This document shows positions 8,932-17,960 of a DNA stretch of 64,000 nucleotides, piece after piece; position 1 is the first letter of the stretch; each line of letters opens with the position of its first letter. The translations under genes and the position numbers were made by a program. Source of the DNA: Paracoccus sp. JM45 (GTDB lineage Bacteria; Pseudomonadota; Alphaproteobacteria; Rhodobacterales; Rhodobacteraceae); the NCBI RefSeq assembly GCF_003590715.1, contig NZ_QQVY01000005.1:36255-100254 (forward strand), written 5' to 3'. The notes beneath the pieces were generated by a model. The model was not told the DNA's origin and did not search any database. It worked only from the letters and a program-made list of their open reading frames with translations.

Positions 8932-11046
8932 TTATCGCTTAAAGGTGACCTTGGTCGGGTCGTGACGCAAAAGGCGCATGGCGTTCAGCGTGACCAGCAC
9001 CGTCGCGCCGGTATCGGCCAGAATGGCGATCCACAGGCCGGTGATCCCCAGAACCGAGGTGACAAGAAACACCCCCTTCAGCCCCAAGGCCAGCCCGATA
9101 TTCTGGCGGATATTGCCCATGGTCGCACGCGACAGCCGGATCATCGCGGCCACATCCGTCACGCGGTCGCGCAGGATCGCCGCATCCGCGGTTTCCAACG
9201 CGACATCCGTGCCCGACCCCATGGCCACACCGACATCGGCCTGTTTCAGCGCGGGTGCGTCATTGATGCCGTCGCCGATCATCATGACCCCGCCGTCTGC
9301 CGACAGGTCGCGGATGGTGTCCTGCTTGTCCTGCGGCAGCATCTGGGCGCGGTGATCGGCGCCAAGGCTTTCGGCGATGGCGGCTGCGGTGCGGGGGTTG
9401 TCACCGGTCAGAATGATCGGGGCCACACCCAGGTCACGCAATTGCTGCATCGCTTGGGCCGCATCTGCGCGGGGTTCGTCGCGTAGGGCGACCATGCCCA
9501 GAACCCGTTCGCCAAATAGCACCGCAACGGTCTTGCCCTGTTCCTCAAGCTGGCGGGCGCGGTCCAGAAGATCACCGGACAGGATACCCGCGTCGGCGGC
9601 GTGGCGGGGGCTGGCGACGGTCAGGGTCTGCCCATCGATCACCGCCTGCACGCCTTTGCCCGCAATGGCGCGAGCGTCCGAGGTGGGGGGCAGGGCCACG
9701 TCGCCCGCCCGCTGGACAATCGCCCGCGCCAACGGGTGGCTGGAAGCGCCTTCGATCGCCGCCATCGTCACCAGCATCGTATCATCTGATCCCGTCACCG
9801 GAATAATATCGGTCACTTGCGGGCGGCCATGGGTCAGGGTGCCGGTCTTGTCGATGGCAACATGGCGGATCTTGGCCGCAGCCTCTATCACCGCGCCACC
9901 TTTCATCAGCAACCCGCGCCGCGCCCCCGCCGACAGCGCCGAGGCAATCGCCGCCGGAACCGAGATGACCAGCGCACAAGGACAGCCGATCAGCAGAAGC
10001 GCCAGCCCGCGATAGATCCAGACATCCCAGAGCTGCCCGAAGAACAGCGGCGGGATCACGATGGTCAGCGCGGCCAAGGTGACCACCACCGGCATATACC
10101 AGCGGCTGAAACGGTCGATGAACCGTTCGGTGGGTGCGCGCGATTCCTCGGCCTCTTCGACCAGACGGATGATGCGGGAAATGGTGTTATCGGCGGCGGC
10201 TGTGGTGACGGTGATGCGTAGGGCGGCCTCGGTGTTGATGGACCCTGCAAAGACGTCTTCGTCCGGACCACGGGTGACGGGAATGCTTTCGCCCGTCACG
10301 GGGCTTTCGTCGATGCCGCTGATGCCGTCGATGATGCGCCCGTCGGCAGGGATGCGGTCACCAGGGCGGACCAGAACGATCCGGCCCGGTGCCAGCGATG
10401 CGGCGGGCACTTCGCGGGTCTTGCCGTCCTGTTCCAGCAGCGCGGTCTTCGGGACCAGATCGGACAGGGCACGGATGCTGTCGCGGGCCTTGTTAGAGGC
10501 GACGCCCTCCAAGACCTCGCCCACGGCAAATAGGAAAACGACTAGCGCGGCTTCCTCGGCGGCCCCAATCATCAGGGCACCGGCGGCGGCAATGGTCATC
10601 AGACCTTCGATGGTGAAGGGCTGCCCCATGCTTGCCATCTGGAAGGCGCGGCGGGCGACGGGTGTCACGCCGATCAGACAGGCGGCGATAAACGCCCAAT
10701 GCCCGATCACGCCAAATGTCGTCAGCCGGATCGCCCATGCCAGCGCCAGCAACAGTCCCGTGGCGATGACCAGCCGCCCCTTGGCGGTGCTGTGCCACGG
10801 CCCGTCCTGCGGGCCGTGGTTATGGCCATGCGCCTTGGGGGCCGTGATGCCAAAGCCCAGCTTGCGGACCTCATCCTCGATCTGCGCTTCGGGGGTGGTG
10901 CCATCGGTCGTCAGGGTCAGCTTTTGTGACATCACGGTCACCTGCGGATCGGTGATCCCCGGCAGGCGCTGCACGGCGCGGGTGATCTTGGCCGCGCAAC
11001 CGGCGCAATCCATGCCCGATACGGCCCATTCGCGGCGATTTTCCAT
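8932..11046 (-). CDS. zntA: Zn/Cd/Pb-exporting P1B-type ATPase (ZntA/CadA)
   Basis: A 704-residue heavy-metal P-type ATPase. It has one N-terminal metal-binding domain with MDCAGC (Cys14, Cys17), a short histidine run (HGHNHG) after it, the CPC transmembrane motif (Cys355-Pro-Cys357) typical of divalent soft-metal exporters, the phosphorylation site Asp399 in DKTGTLTHG, the HP motif (SSHPLARAI), and GDGINDAPALKQADVGVAMG. I start at the ATG at 11046, preceded by AAGGGTCGG; upstream in-frame residues to 11136 overlap the promoter. It is divergent from a MerR-family gene, and its promoter has the 19-bp spacer that such regulators act on. Preferred metal among Zn, Cd and Pb is not decided by sequence alone. 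Confidence 0.94.
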   Translation of the reverse strand: MENRREWAVSGMDCAGCAAKITRAVQRLPGITDPQVTVMSQKLTLTTDGTTPEAQIEDEVRKLGFGITAPKAHGHNHGPQDGPWHSTAKGRLVIATGLLLALAWAIRLTTFGVIGHWAFIAACLIGVTPVARRAFQMASMGQPFTIEGLMTIAAAGALMIGAAEEAALVVFLFAVGEVLEGVASNKARDSIRALSDLVPKTALLEQDGKTREVPAASLAPGRIVLVRPGDRIPADGRIIDGISGIDESPVTGESIPVTRGPDEDVFAGSINTEAALRITVTTAAADNTISRIIRLVEEAEESRAPTERFIDRFSRWYMPVVVTLAALTIVIPPLFFGQLWDVWIYRGLALLLIGCPCALVISVPAAIASALSAGARRGLLMKGGAVIEAAAKIRHVAIDKTGTLTHGRPQVTDIIPVTGSDDTMLVTMAAIEGASSHPLARAIVQRAGDVALPPTSDARAIAGKGVQAVIDGQTLTVASPRHAADAGILSGDLLDRARQLEEQGKTVAVLFGERVLGMVALRDEPRADAAQAMQQLRDLGVAPIILTGDNPRTAAAIAESLGADHRAQMLPQDKQDTIRDLSADGGVMMIGDGINDAPALKQADVGVAMGSGTDVALETADAAILRDRVTDVAAMIRLSRATMGNIRQNIGLALGLKGVFLVTSVLGITGLWIAILADTGATVLVTLNAMRLLRHDPTKVTFKR

Positions 11047-11089
11047 AGTCCGACCCTTTCGATGGCGTCCTTGTGTCTTATGTGTTGGG

Positions 11090-11120
11090 AACATAGGATC
11101 TCTAGTGACTAGAGGTTCAA
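11090..11120 (-). promoter_or_regulatory. MerR-type zntA promoter and operator
   Basis: On the minus strand TTGAAC (11115-11120) and TATGTT (11090-11095) are separated by exactly 19 bp. The spacer contains the perfect inverted repeat CTCTAGT-G-ACTAGAG (11100-11114). Over-long 19-20 bp spacers with a central dyad are the hallmark of promoters that MerR-family activators untwist upon metal binding. The same operator overlaps the leader of the divergent regulator gene, implying autoregulation. Confidence 0.88.
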
Positions 11121-11129
11121 GGGGTGAAT

Positions 11130-11549
11130 ATGCCAAGCATCGGTGATTTAAGCAAAGAGACCGGCGTCAAGATTCCGACCATCCGCTATTACGAGGAAAT
11201 CGGCCTGTTGCCGCCCCCTGCACGCAGCGCCGGAAACCAGCGGGTCTATGACACGGCCATGCTGCAACGGCTGGCCTTTATCCGGCACGCACGTGATCTG
11301 GGGTTTTCGCTGGCTGATATTCAGGAATTGCTGGGCATGTCCGATGATCCTGACCAGTCCTGCGCCGCAGCAGATGTCATTGCCACGCGCCAGCTGGCAT
11401 CGGTCAAGGCGCGTATCGCCCGTCTGACCGCATTGCAGGATGAATTACAGCGGATGCTGGATCACTGTTCCTGCGGCACCATCGCCGATTGTCGCGTGAT
11501 CGAGGTGTTGGGCAATCACGATCTGTGCACCCATGACCACGCGGAATAG
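11130..11549 (+). CDS. MerR-family heavy-metal regulator (ZntR/CadR-like)
   Basis: A 139-residue regulator. The N-terminal winged helix reads IGDLSKETGVKIPTIRYYEEIGLLPPPARS, followed by a long dimerisation helix. Candidate metal ligands are Cys79-equivalent in DQSCAAADV and a C-terminal cluster, DHCSCGTIADC and CTHDH, matching the Zn/Cd/Pb branch. I prefer the ATG at 11130, which has AAGGGG five bases upstream, over the GTG at 11124. It is divergent from the zntA-type ATPase and shares its operator, so it almost certainly controls that gene. Confidence 0.92.
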   Translation: MPSIGDLSKETGVKIPTIRYYEEIGLLPPPARSAGNQRVYDTAMLQRLAFIRHARDLGFSLADIQELLGMSDDPDQSCAAADVIATRQLASVKARIARLTALQDELQRMLDHCSCGTIADCRVIEVLGNHDLCTHDHAE

Positions 11550-11552
11550 AAA

Positions 11553-11578
11553 ATGGCGCGCCGTTTCGGGCGCGCCAT
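11553..11578. terminator. Bidirectional terminator between merR and phoX
   Basis: A perfect 10-bp stem ATGGCGCGCC (11553-11562) with GGCGCGCCAT (11569-11578) and a six-base loop lies between two convergent genes. A and T flank it on both sides, so it can serve both strands. Confidence 0.8.
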
Positions 11579-11600
11579 CCAAAAGCCGTTAAAGCCGGTA

Positions 11601-13481
11601 TCAGCCGAACATCTGGCCGTCTTCACGCCACACAGCGATCACCGAAGAACGCGGCATGCCGGTGTTGTCGGGCCACGAACCGCCCGGATGCTGGATGCCG
11701 ACAAAGGCGGTCTTGCGGTCGGGCGACCATGTCAGACCGGTGACTTCGCCACCCTTGGGGCCGGTCATGAAGCGGGCGATTTCGCCGGTTTCCGGATTGC
11801 CAACCAGCATCTGGTTGTTGCCTTGGCCTTCGAATTCGCCTTCGTTGCTGTCGTCACCATCGGTCTGGATCCACAGCATCCCGTCGGACGAGAATGCCAT
11901 CCCGTCGGGCGAGTTGAACATGTTGCCTTCGTTCACATTCTCTGAACCGGCATAGGCATCGTCGCTGACAGTGGGGTTACCCGCCATGACATACAGATCC
12001 CATGCAAAGTCCGTTGCACCGTGATCTTCGCCCGTTGGACGCCAGCGCACGATCTGGCCGTAATTATTGGCTTCGCGCGGATTGGCACCGTTCACCGGCT
12101 GGTCTGCGCCACCTTCTGTCGGGGCAACGCCACGGTTTTTGTTGTTGGTCAGCGCGCAATACACTTCGCAACGGATCGGGTTGGCCGCGACCCATTCGGG
12201 ACGGTCCATCGTGGTGGCGCCAACTTTGGAGCCGGCCATCCGCGAAAAGACCAGAACCTCTTCCATGGGCATGCCGGTGCTTTCGGCGGTCAGCGGCAGC
12301 CATTCACCCGACATATCGTCGTTGAATTTGGCAACATACAGCGTACCGTCCGACAGCAGGCCATCCGTCGGCTGACCTTCGGCCCATGTGCCGTTGGACA
12401 CGTATTTATAGATAAATTCGCCGCGCTCGTCATCGCCCATATAGACAACGACACGACCGTCATTGGCCTGAACCATTTCAGCATTCTCATGCTTGAAGCG
12501 GCCAAGGGCAGTGTGCTTGACGGGGACCGAAGTGGCGTCCAGCGGATTGATCTCGGTCACCCAGCCGTGGCGGTTGGGTTCGTTCGGCTCGGCAACCACG
12601 TTAAAGCGTTCGTCGAACTTCTCATAGGCATAGCGGCTTTCACCACCCAGACCATAACGGATCTCGCCTTCGGATGGGGCGTGTTCACCCACAGCACCGA
12701 ACATGCCGTTGAAGTTTTCCTCGCAGGTCAGATAGGTGCCCCAGAGGGTCTTGCCCGAACCGCAGTTGTTGGTCGTGCCCTTGGGCGACATGCCTTCGGG
12801 GTCGGCCTTGGTCTGGACCAGCGCGGAACCGGCGGCAGGGCCATCCATGGTCATCTGCGTTTCATGCGTGATGCGGCGGTTATAGGGGCTGTCGACGACA
12901 ACCTTATATCCGTCATCGGTATTTTCGATTTCCAGAACAGTGACGCCCTGGATGTTCTTCAGCATGCGAACCTGATCGGCGTTCTGCGGCACGCCTTCGG
13001 TTTCGGCTGGCAGGTTGATTTCAGGGTTGGCGTATTCTGAATTGATGGCAAGGATGATCTTGTCGCCATCGGTAAAGGTTTCCATGCCGTCGGTGTTTTC
13101 CCCGAAGACCTTGTCAGACATCTCGATCGACAGGCCGGTTTCGGGCGAATAGGCGTCTTCGGCACCCGAAAACAGCGCGTCACCATAACGGACGACCGGC
13201 TTCCAGCTGTACCCTTGAGGGACGTGGACCGCAAAGTCGGTGGCAATGCCGATGGGCTGGAAAGCAAAGGCCGATGCCTGCGCGTTGGCCGAGCTGGCCG
13301 ACCCGAACAGGCCCGTGCCCATCACAGCAGCGCCCGATCCGAAGGCCAGTGCCGCACCAAGGAAACCGCGACGCGACAAAGCGCGTTCGACGACGGCATC
13401 AAAACCGTTGTTGTCGGGACGCGGGTCGCGCAATTCGTCATATTCATCCCACGACAGGTTTGCGATGTCCTGCTTGTTCAT
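11601..13481 (-). CDS. phoX: PhoX-family alkaline phosphatase, Tat-exported
   Basis: A 626-residue protein of the DUF839/PhoX family. The N-terminus carries a twin-arginine signal (SRRGFLGAA, Arg37-Arg38) after a long n-region, followed by a hydrophobic stretch ending in SSANA. The mature protein has PhoX hallmarks including NNCGSGKTLWGTYLTCEEN (cysteines at the Fe site), RHGWVTEINP, LGRFKHENAE, YMGDDERGEFIYKYV and DGMLWIQTDGD. PhoX enzymes use Ca and Fe cofactors and release phosphate from organic esters in the periplasm under phosphate limitation. The start at 13481 has GAAGGGAT upstream. I looked for a Pho box in the 108-bp leader and found nothing convincing. Confidence 0.92.
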   Translation of the reverse strand: MNKQDIANLSWDEYDELRDPRPDNNGFDAVVERALSRRGFLGAALAFGSGAAVMGTGLFGSASSANAQASAFAFQPIGIATDFAVHVPQGYSWKPVVRYGDALFSGAEDAYSPETGLSIEMSDKVFGENTDGMETFTDGDKIILAINSEYANPEINLPAETEGVPQNADQVRMLKNIQGVTVLEIENTDDGYKVVVDSPYNRRITHETQMTMDGPAAGSALVQTKADPEGMSPKGTTNNCGSGKTLWGTYLTCEENFNGMFGAVGEHAPSEGEIRYGLGGESRYAYEKFDERFNVVAEPNEPNRHGWVTEINPLDATSVPVKHTALGRFKHENAEMVQANDGRVVVYMGDDERGEFIYKYVSNGTWAEGQPTDGLLSDGTLYVAKFNDDMSGEWLPLTAESTGMPMEEVLVFSRMAGSKVGATTMDRPEWVAANPIRCEVYCALTNNKNRGVAPTEGGADQPVNGANPREANNYGQIVRWRPTGEDHGATDFAWDLYVMAGNPTVSDDAYAGSENVNEGNMFNSPDGMAFSSDGMLWIQTDGDDSNEGEFEGQGNNQMLVGNPETGEIARFMTGPKGGEVTGLTWSPDRKTAFVGIQHPGGSWPDNTGMPRSSVIAVWREDGQMFG

Positions 13482-13589
13482 GGCGGTATCCCTTCGGCAT
13501 CAATCTGAAAGCCACGATCGTGATGATCGGGCGATGCCGCAGGACCTATGCCCCTAACCCTTCAGTTTTCTGACGCTTCCAAGAAGGTT

Positions 13590-14210
13590 TCATGTCAGGG
13601 GGCGCATCAAGGCCGCCGCCTCGGGGATGGGTTGGATCAGGGGGACCGGACAAAGGGCGTCAATGCGCTGGGCAGCCTCTGCCAAAGGGCCACCGCCGAT
13701 GATCACCGCCTGGGCGCCCGCAGCTGCGGCCCGACGTGAGGCATCCAGCAATTCACGGTCCAGCAACGCGGGGTCTTTCATGACGCTCAGCGTGGGGCCA
13801 TCGGTCAGGAAGCATCCCAGATAGCGGCCCTGACCGGCATGCGCTTTCATCAGCCGGTCGATGCCCTTGACCAGTTGCGGGGTGGTCGTCGCTACGGCAA
13901 AACTGCGCCCGCCAGCCCCTGCAGCACGCGCCGCCGCAGCGCCGATGCCGATCACGGGAATATCCAGCCGCGCCGCCAGCCGCACAGCACCGGGATCGCC
14001 AAAGGCCGATACGATCACCCCGCGGCACCCTTGGGGCGGCTGCAACTGCGCGATCTGGTCACCGGCCTGTGCAAGCAGGGCAGGGGTGTGGATCAGGTCG
14101 GCCCCATGGGGTGCGGTCCATCCCTGAATCTCGGGCAAAATCCGCGCGGCAATCGCGCACATCGCCATGGTCGTTTCGGCATTCGTGTTTGGATTGGCCA
14201 GAAGAATCAT
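13590..14210 (-). CDS. Asp/Glu/hydantoin racemase superfamily protein lacking both catalytic cysteines
   Basis: A 206-residue protein begun at the ATG at 14210, with GGAAA upstream; the frame to 14273 adds an unsupported leader. The N-terminus MILLANPNTN is the hydantoin/allantoin racemase hallmark. In two-base racemases of this family a cysteine lies in the first half motif (ACFDDPG type) and another in the second (GCTG type). Here the motifs read VIVSAFGDPG (Ala69 at the Cys position) and VIIGGGPLAE (Gly173), so both are absent. It may be a non-racemising lyase/isomerase relative or a binding protein. It is divergent from a dipeptide-type ABC operon and lies in an amide-catabolism region. 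Confidence 0.75.
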   Translation of the reverse strand: MILLANPNTNAETTMAMCAIAARILPEIQGWTAPHGADLIHTPALLAQAGDQIAQLQPPQGCRGVIVSAFGDPGAVRLAARLDIPVIGIGAAAARAAGAGGRSFAVATTTPQLVKGIDRLMKAHAGQGRYLGCFLTDGPTLSVMKDPALLDRELLDASRRAAAAGAQAVIIGGGPLAEAAQRIDALCPVPLIQPIPEAAALMRPLT

Positions 14211-14288
14211 GAGTTTCCTTTCCGCGTTCCTGCAAGCCGCGCCCTGCTTTCCGCAAAGTCCACGAAACTGCACCCATCGGGCGCATAA

Positions 14289-14308
14289 GTTTTCCGTATG
14301 CAGAAAAC
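14289..14308. promoter_or_regulatory. Inverted repeat in the divergent racemase/ABC promoter region
   Basis: GTTTTC (14289-14294) and GAAAAC (14303-14308) flank eight bases, CGTATGCA. The 252-bp gap 14211-14462 separates two divergent genes, so an operator is expected here. The octamer GTATGCAG within it recurs at the divergent amidohydrolase/SnoaL promoter near 21190, which hints at a shared regulator, possibly the GntR protein at 21635. Confidence 0.35.
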
Positions 14309-14462
14309 GTGATCAATCTGGTCGCGCCTTAAGCAGCACAATAGCCGCCGGCCTTTTCCTTGTCGTGATGTGCCGCGGAACAGATGCATCCGTTCTGATC
14401 CAATTGGATGGTGACTACAGAAAACGGGCGTCCATAGACCCGGTCCAACAAGGAGATCAACA

Positions 14463-16067
14463 TTGTTCCAACTTAGAAAAGGCCTTGCCGCATTGGCATT
14501 GTCGGTTGCTGTTCTGGGCGCGCATGGTGCGGCCGCCCAAGGGACCCTTCGCATCGGGATGACGGCATCCGATATTCCGCTGACCACCGGCCAGACCGAT
14601 CAGGGCGGCGAAGGGCTGCGCTTCATGGGCTATACGGTCTATGACGCGCTGATCAACTGGGATCTGACCAGTGCCGACAAGCCGTCCGTGCTGACGCCGG
14701 GTCTTGCGACCGAATGGTCGGTCGATCCCGAAGATACCACCAAATGGACCTTCAAGCTGCGCGAAGGCGTGACCTTCCATGACGGCAGCACCTTTAACGC
14801 CGAAAACGTCGTCTGGAACCTGGACAAGCTGCTGGTCGAGGATTCCGAACAATACGACCCCCGCCAGTCGGCACAGGGCAAGTCGCGTATTCCGGCCATC
14901 GCCAGCTATCGCACGGTCGATGATTACACGCTGGAAATCATCACCAAGGAACCGGACGCCACGCTGCCCTATCAGCTGGCATGGATCATGATGTCCTCGA
15001 AGGCGAATTGGGAAGCACAGGACAAGGATTGGGAAAAGGTCGCGGAACATCCGTCAGGCACCGGTCCATGGCAGCTGGAAACCTTTGTGCCGCGCGAACG
15101 TGCCGAAATGGTACCCTATCCCGAATACTGGGATGAAACCCGTGTGCCACAGCTGGACAAGATGATCCTGATCCCGTTGCCGGAATCCAACGCCCGCTCA
15201 GCGGCGCTGATGTCCGGTCAGGTCGACTGGATCGAGGCACCGGCCCCCGACACCATCCCCGCGATGGAGGGGAACGGCTTTGTCATCACCTCGAACGCGT
15301 ATCCGCATAACTGGACATGGCATCTGTCGCGTGTCGAAGGATCGCCGTGGAATGATATCCGTGTGCGGAAGGCCGCCAACCTTGCCATCGACCGTGAAGG
15401 CATGGGTGCTTTGCTGGGCGGTCTGATGATCCCCGCCGAAGGCTTCGTGCCGCCCAATTCGCAGTGGTTCGGCAACCCCGATTTCAAACTGACCTATGAC
15501 ATCGAGGCAGCACAGGAACTGATGACCGAGGCTGGTTTCGGCCCCGACAACCACCTGCAGGTCAAGGCGCTGATCTCGCCATCCGGTTCGGGCCAGATGC
15601 TGCCCCTGCCGATGAACGAATACATCCAGCAATCGCTGGCCGAGGCATGGATCGACGTCGAATTCATGGTCGTGGAATGGAACCAGATGATCAACCTGTG
15701 GCGCGCAGGTGCTGCCGATCCGGCGGTCGAGGGCGCACAGTCGATCAACTTTACCTATTTCATCCAGGACCCTTTCACCGGCTTTATCCGCCATCTGGAT
15801 TGCGACCTGATCGCCCCGAACGGCACCAATTGGGGCCATTACTGCGACGAGGACATGCAGGACCTGTTCAAGAAGATCAAAACCACCTTTGATCCCGAAG
15901 AACAGGATGCCCTGCTGCGGACCACGCATGAAAAATACGTGAATGACGCGCTGTTCCTGATGGTCACCCATGACGTCGCGCCGCGCGCCATGTCACCCAA
16001 GGTGCAGGGCTTTGTCCAATCGCAGAACTGGTACCAGAACTTCTCGTCCATCACGATGGCCGAGTGA
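14463..16067 (+). CDS. Peptide/nickel-type ABC transporter binding protein (SBP_bac_5)
   Basis: A 534-residue family-5 binding protein with a signal peptide (LRKGLAALALSVAVLGAHGAAAQ). The core has LATEWSVDPEDTTKWTFKLREGVTFHDG and EVNPxxW-like tract PWNDIRVRKAANLAIDRE. The start codon is TTG at 14463, supported by AAGGAG eight bases upstream. It is the first gene of a five-gene operon (binding protein, two permeases, two ATPases) ending at 19934. Ligands for this family include peptides, opines, glycosides and nickel; the flanking amidohydrolase and racemase-like genes suggest a small nitrogenous compound. Confidence 0.9.
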   Translation: MFQLRKGLAALALSVAVLGAHGAAAQGTLRIGMTASDIPLTTGQTDQGGEGLRFMGYTVYDALINWDLTSADKPSVLTPGLATEWSVDPEDTTKWTFKLREGVTFHDGSTFNAENVVWNLDKLLVEDSEQYDPRQSAQGKSRIPAIASYRTVDDYTLEIITKEPDATLPYQLAWIMMSSKANWEAQDKDWEKVAEHPSGTGPWQLETFVPRERAEMVPYPEYWDETRVPQLDKMILIPLPESNARSAALMSGQVDWIEAPAPDTIPAMEGNGFVITSNAYPHNWTWHLSRVEGSPWNDIRVRKAANLAIDREGMGALLGGLMIPAEGFVPPNSQWFGNPDFKLTYDIEAAQELMTEAGFGPDNHLQVKALISPSGSGQMLPLPMNEYIQQSLAEAWIDVEFMVVEWNQMINLWRAGAADPAVEGAQSINFTYFIQDPFTGFIRHLDCDLIAPNGTNWGHYCDEDMQDLFKKIKTTFDPEEQDALLRTTHEKYVNDALFLMVTHDVAPRAMSPKVQGFVQSQNWYQNFSSITMAE

Positions 16068-16109
16068 TTTGAAACCCCGCGCCATCGGCCCTTTGGCTGG
16101 TGGCGTTTT

Positions 16110-17081
16110 ATGGCGGGATGTGACGACGTGCTCAGCTATTTTCTTCGACGCCTGATCCTTGTGCTGCCGGTCGCCTTCGGGGTTTCGGTGGTGTGCTTCA
16201 TGCTGGTCCAGATCGCGCCGGGTGATCCCCTAACTGCGATCATGCCGGTCGATGCCACTGCCGAACAACAGGCCGCCATGCGTGCCGCCTATGGGTTGGA
16301 CAAGCCGCTGCCGGTCCAATACCTGATCTGGATCGCGAATCTGCTGCAGGGCGAGATGGGCCGATCCATCGCCAGTGGCCGCCCCGTTGCCGGCGAGGTT
16401 TTCGGCGCCGTCAGCAATTCGCTGTTACTGGCGGGGGCCGCTGCGGTCATCGCCTTTCCGATCGGCACGTTCCTTGGATTTCTGGCGGGATATTTCCGCG
16501 ACACCATTCTGGACCGCTTCATCACGGCACTGTCGATCACCGGTGTCTCAGTTCCCAATTACTGGCTGGGCATTGTTCTGGTCATTATCTTTTCGGTCAA
16601 TCTGGGCTGGTTGCCGTCGATGGGCGCTGGGCCGGGCGGGTCGCAGGACTGGCATTGGGACTGGGCGCATATCCGGCATCTGGTGCTGCCTGCCGTGACG
16701 CTGGCCGTGGTGCCCATCGGCATCGTGGCGCGCACCGTGCGGGCGCTGGCCGGTGATATCCTGTCGATGGATTTCGTGCAGGCGCTTTATGCCAAGGGCC
16801 TTAGCCGAGGCGATGTGCTGCGCCATGTGGCCCGCAATGCCGCCGCCACTGCGCTGTCGGTGATGGGCTTGCAGCTGGGCTATCTGCTGGGCGGGTCGAT
16901 CCTGATCGAGACTGTCTTCAACTGGCCCGGTTCCGGTTTCCTGCTGTCGAACGCGATCTTCCAGCGTGACCTGCCGCTGTTGCAGGGCACGATCCTGATT
17001 CTGGCGATGTTCTTTGTGGGCATGAACCTGATCGTCGATGTGGCTCAAGCCGCCATCGACCCCCGTATCAAAAGGACCTGA
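16110..17081 (+). CDS. Peptide-type ABC transporter permease (DppB-like)
   Basis: A 323-residue inner-membrane permease with the DppB N-terminus FLRRLILVLPVAFGVSVVCFMLVQIAPGDP, a YGLDKPLPVQYLIW segment, and the EAA-type loop DFVQALYAKGLSRGDVLRHVARNAAATALSV. It ends in the usual AQAAIDPRIK. The ATG at 16110 has no strong ribosome-binding site; a GTG at 16128 would also fit. It is followed after three bases by its partner permease. Confidence 0.9.
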   Translation: MAGCDDVLSYFLRRLILVLPVAFGVSVVCFMLVQIAPGDPLTAIMPVDATAEQQAAMRAAYGLDKPLPVQYLIWIANLLQGEMGRSIASGRPVAGEVFGAVSNSLLLAGAAAVIAFPIGTFLGFLAGYFRDTILDRFITALSITGVSVPNYWLGIVLVIIFSVNLGWLPSMGAGPGGSQDWHWDWAHIRHLVLPAVTLAVVPIGIVARTVRALAGDILSMDFVQALYAKGLSRGDVLRHVARNAAATALSVMGLQLGYLLGGSILIETVFNWPGSGFLLSNAIFQRDLPLLQGTILILAMFFVGMNLIVDVAQAAIDPRIKRT

Positions 17082-17084
17082 GAA

Positions 17085-17960
17085 ATGTCGCAGGTAGAAA
17101 CCGCCGTTCCGGCGCCCACCCATCGCGGCTATTGGTCCCTTGTCATGTCGCGCCTGCTGCGCGATCCGGTGGCCATGGCCTGTCTGGCCGTGCTGGTGCT
17201 GTTGGTCTGTTCGGCCATCTTCGCACCGTGGCTGGGGCTGGCAGACCCTTATAAGGGGTCGATGATTGCCCGTCTGAAGCCGCTGGGAACGCCCGGCTAT
17301 CTGCTGGGCACGGACGAACAGGGCCGCGACATGCTGTCCCGCCTGATCTATGGCGGACGTCTGACGCTGTTTATCGGCTTGATGCCGGTGGTGCTGGCCT
17401 TTTTCATCGGCGGCGCGCTTGGCATCGTCGCAGGCTATGTCGGCGGCATCACCAATACGATCATCATGCGCGTCGTCGATGTGTTCTTTGCCTTTCCGTC
17501 CGTCTTGCTGGCGATCGCCATTTCTGGGGCCTTGGGGGCAGGGGTGCTGAATAGCCTTGTGTCGCTGACCATCGTCTTTATCCCCCCCGTCACCCGCGTG
17601 GCAGAGGCCGTGACTTCGGGCGTCCGCCAGCTGGATTACATCGACGCCGCCCGCGCATCGGGTGCCAATGCGCTGACGGTGATCCGTGTGCATGTCATCG
17701 GCAATGTGCTGTCGCCGGTCTTCGTCTATGCGACCTCGCTGACCTCGGTCTGCATGATTTTGGCGGCGGGTCTGTCGTTTCTGGGCATCGGCGTGCGCCC
17801 GCCCGAACCCGAATGGGGGCTGATGCTGAACACGCTGCGGTCGGCCATCTATGTGAACCCGTGGCTGGCGGCGCTGCCCGGCGTGATGATCTTTGCGACC
17901 TCGCTGTGCCTGAACCTGCTAAGCGACGGTCTAAGGAGTGCGATGAATGTCCGTGACTGA
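17085..17960 (+). CDS. Peptide-type ABC transporter permease (DppC-like)
   Basis: A 291-residue permease with the DppC pattern: LLRDPVAMACLAVLVLLV first helix, GTPGYLLGTDEQGRDMLSRLIYGGR, and the EAA loop LDYIDAARASGANALTVIRVHVIGNVLSPV. It starts three bases after dppB-like with GAGAA upstream. Its 3' end overlaps the first ATPase gene by 14 bp. Confidence 0.9.
   Translation: MSQVETAVPAPTHRGYWSLVMSRLLRDPVAMACLAVLVLLVCSAIFAPWLGLADPYKGSMIARLKPLGTPGYLLGTDEQGRDMLSRLIYGGRLTLFIGLMPVVLAFFIGGALGIVAGYVGGITNTIIMRVVDVFFAFPSVLLAIAISGALGAGVLNSLVSLTIVFIPPVTRVAEAVTSGVRQLDYIDAARASGANALTVIRVHVIGNVLSPVFVYATSLTSVCMILAAGLSFLGIGVRPPEPEWGLMLNTLRSAIYVNPWLAALPGVMIFATSLCLNLLSDGLRSAMNVRD

Noticed and set aside
10061..11146. 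Open frame of 361 codons on the plus strand opposite the metal ATPase
   Set aside because: Low-complexity Ser/Arg/Ala sequence mirroring zntA codons; the ATPase on the other strand has full family motifs.
13482..13589. Possible Pho box upstream of phoX
   Set aside because: I compared the leader with the CTGTCAT-type direct repeat; only partial matches are present, not better than chance.
16548..17693. Open frame of 381 codons on the minus strand within the dipeptide-type ABC operon
   Set aside because: Antisense to two permeases with clear motifs; composition dominated by His, Gln, Arg and Asp, as in other shadows here.
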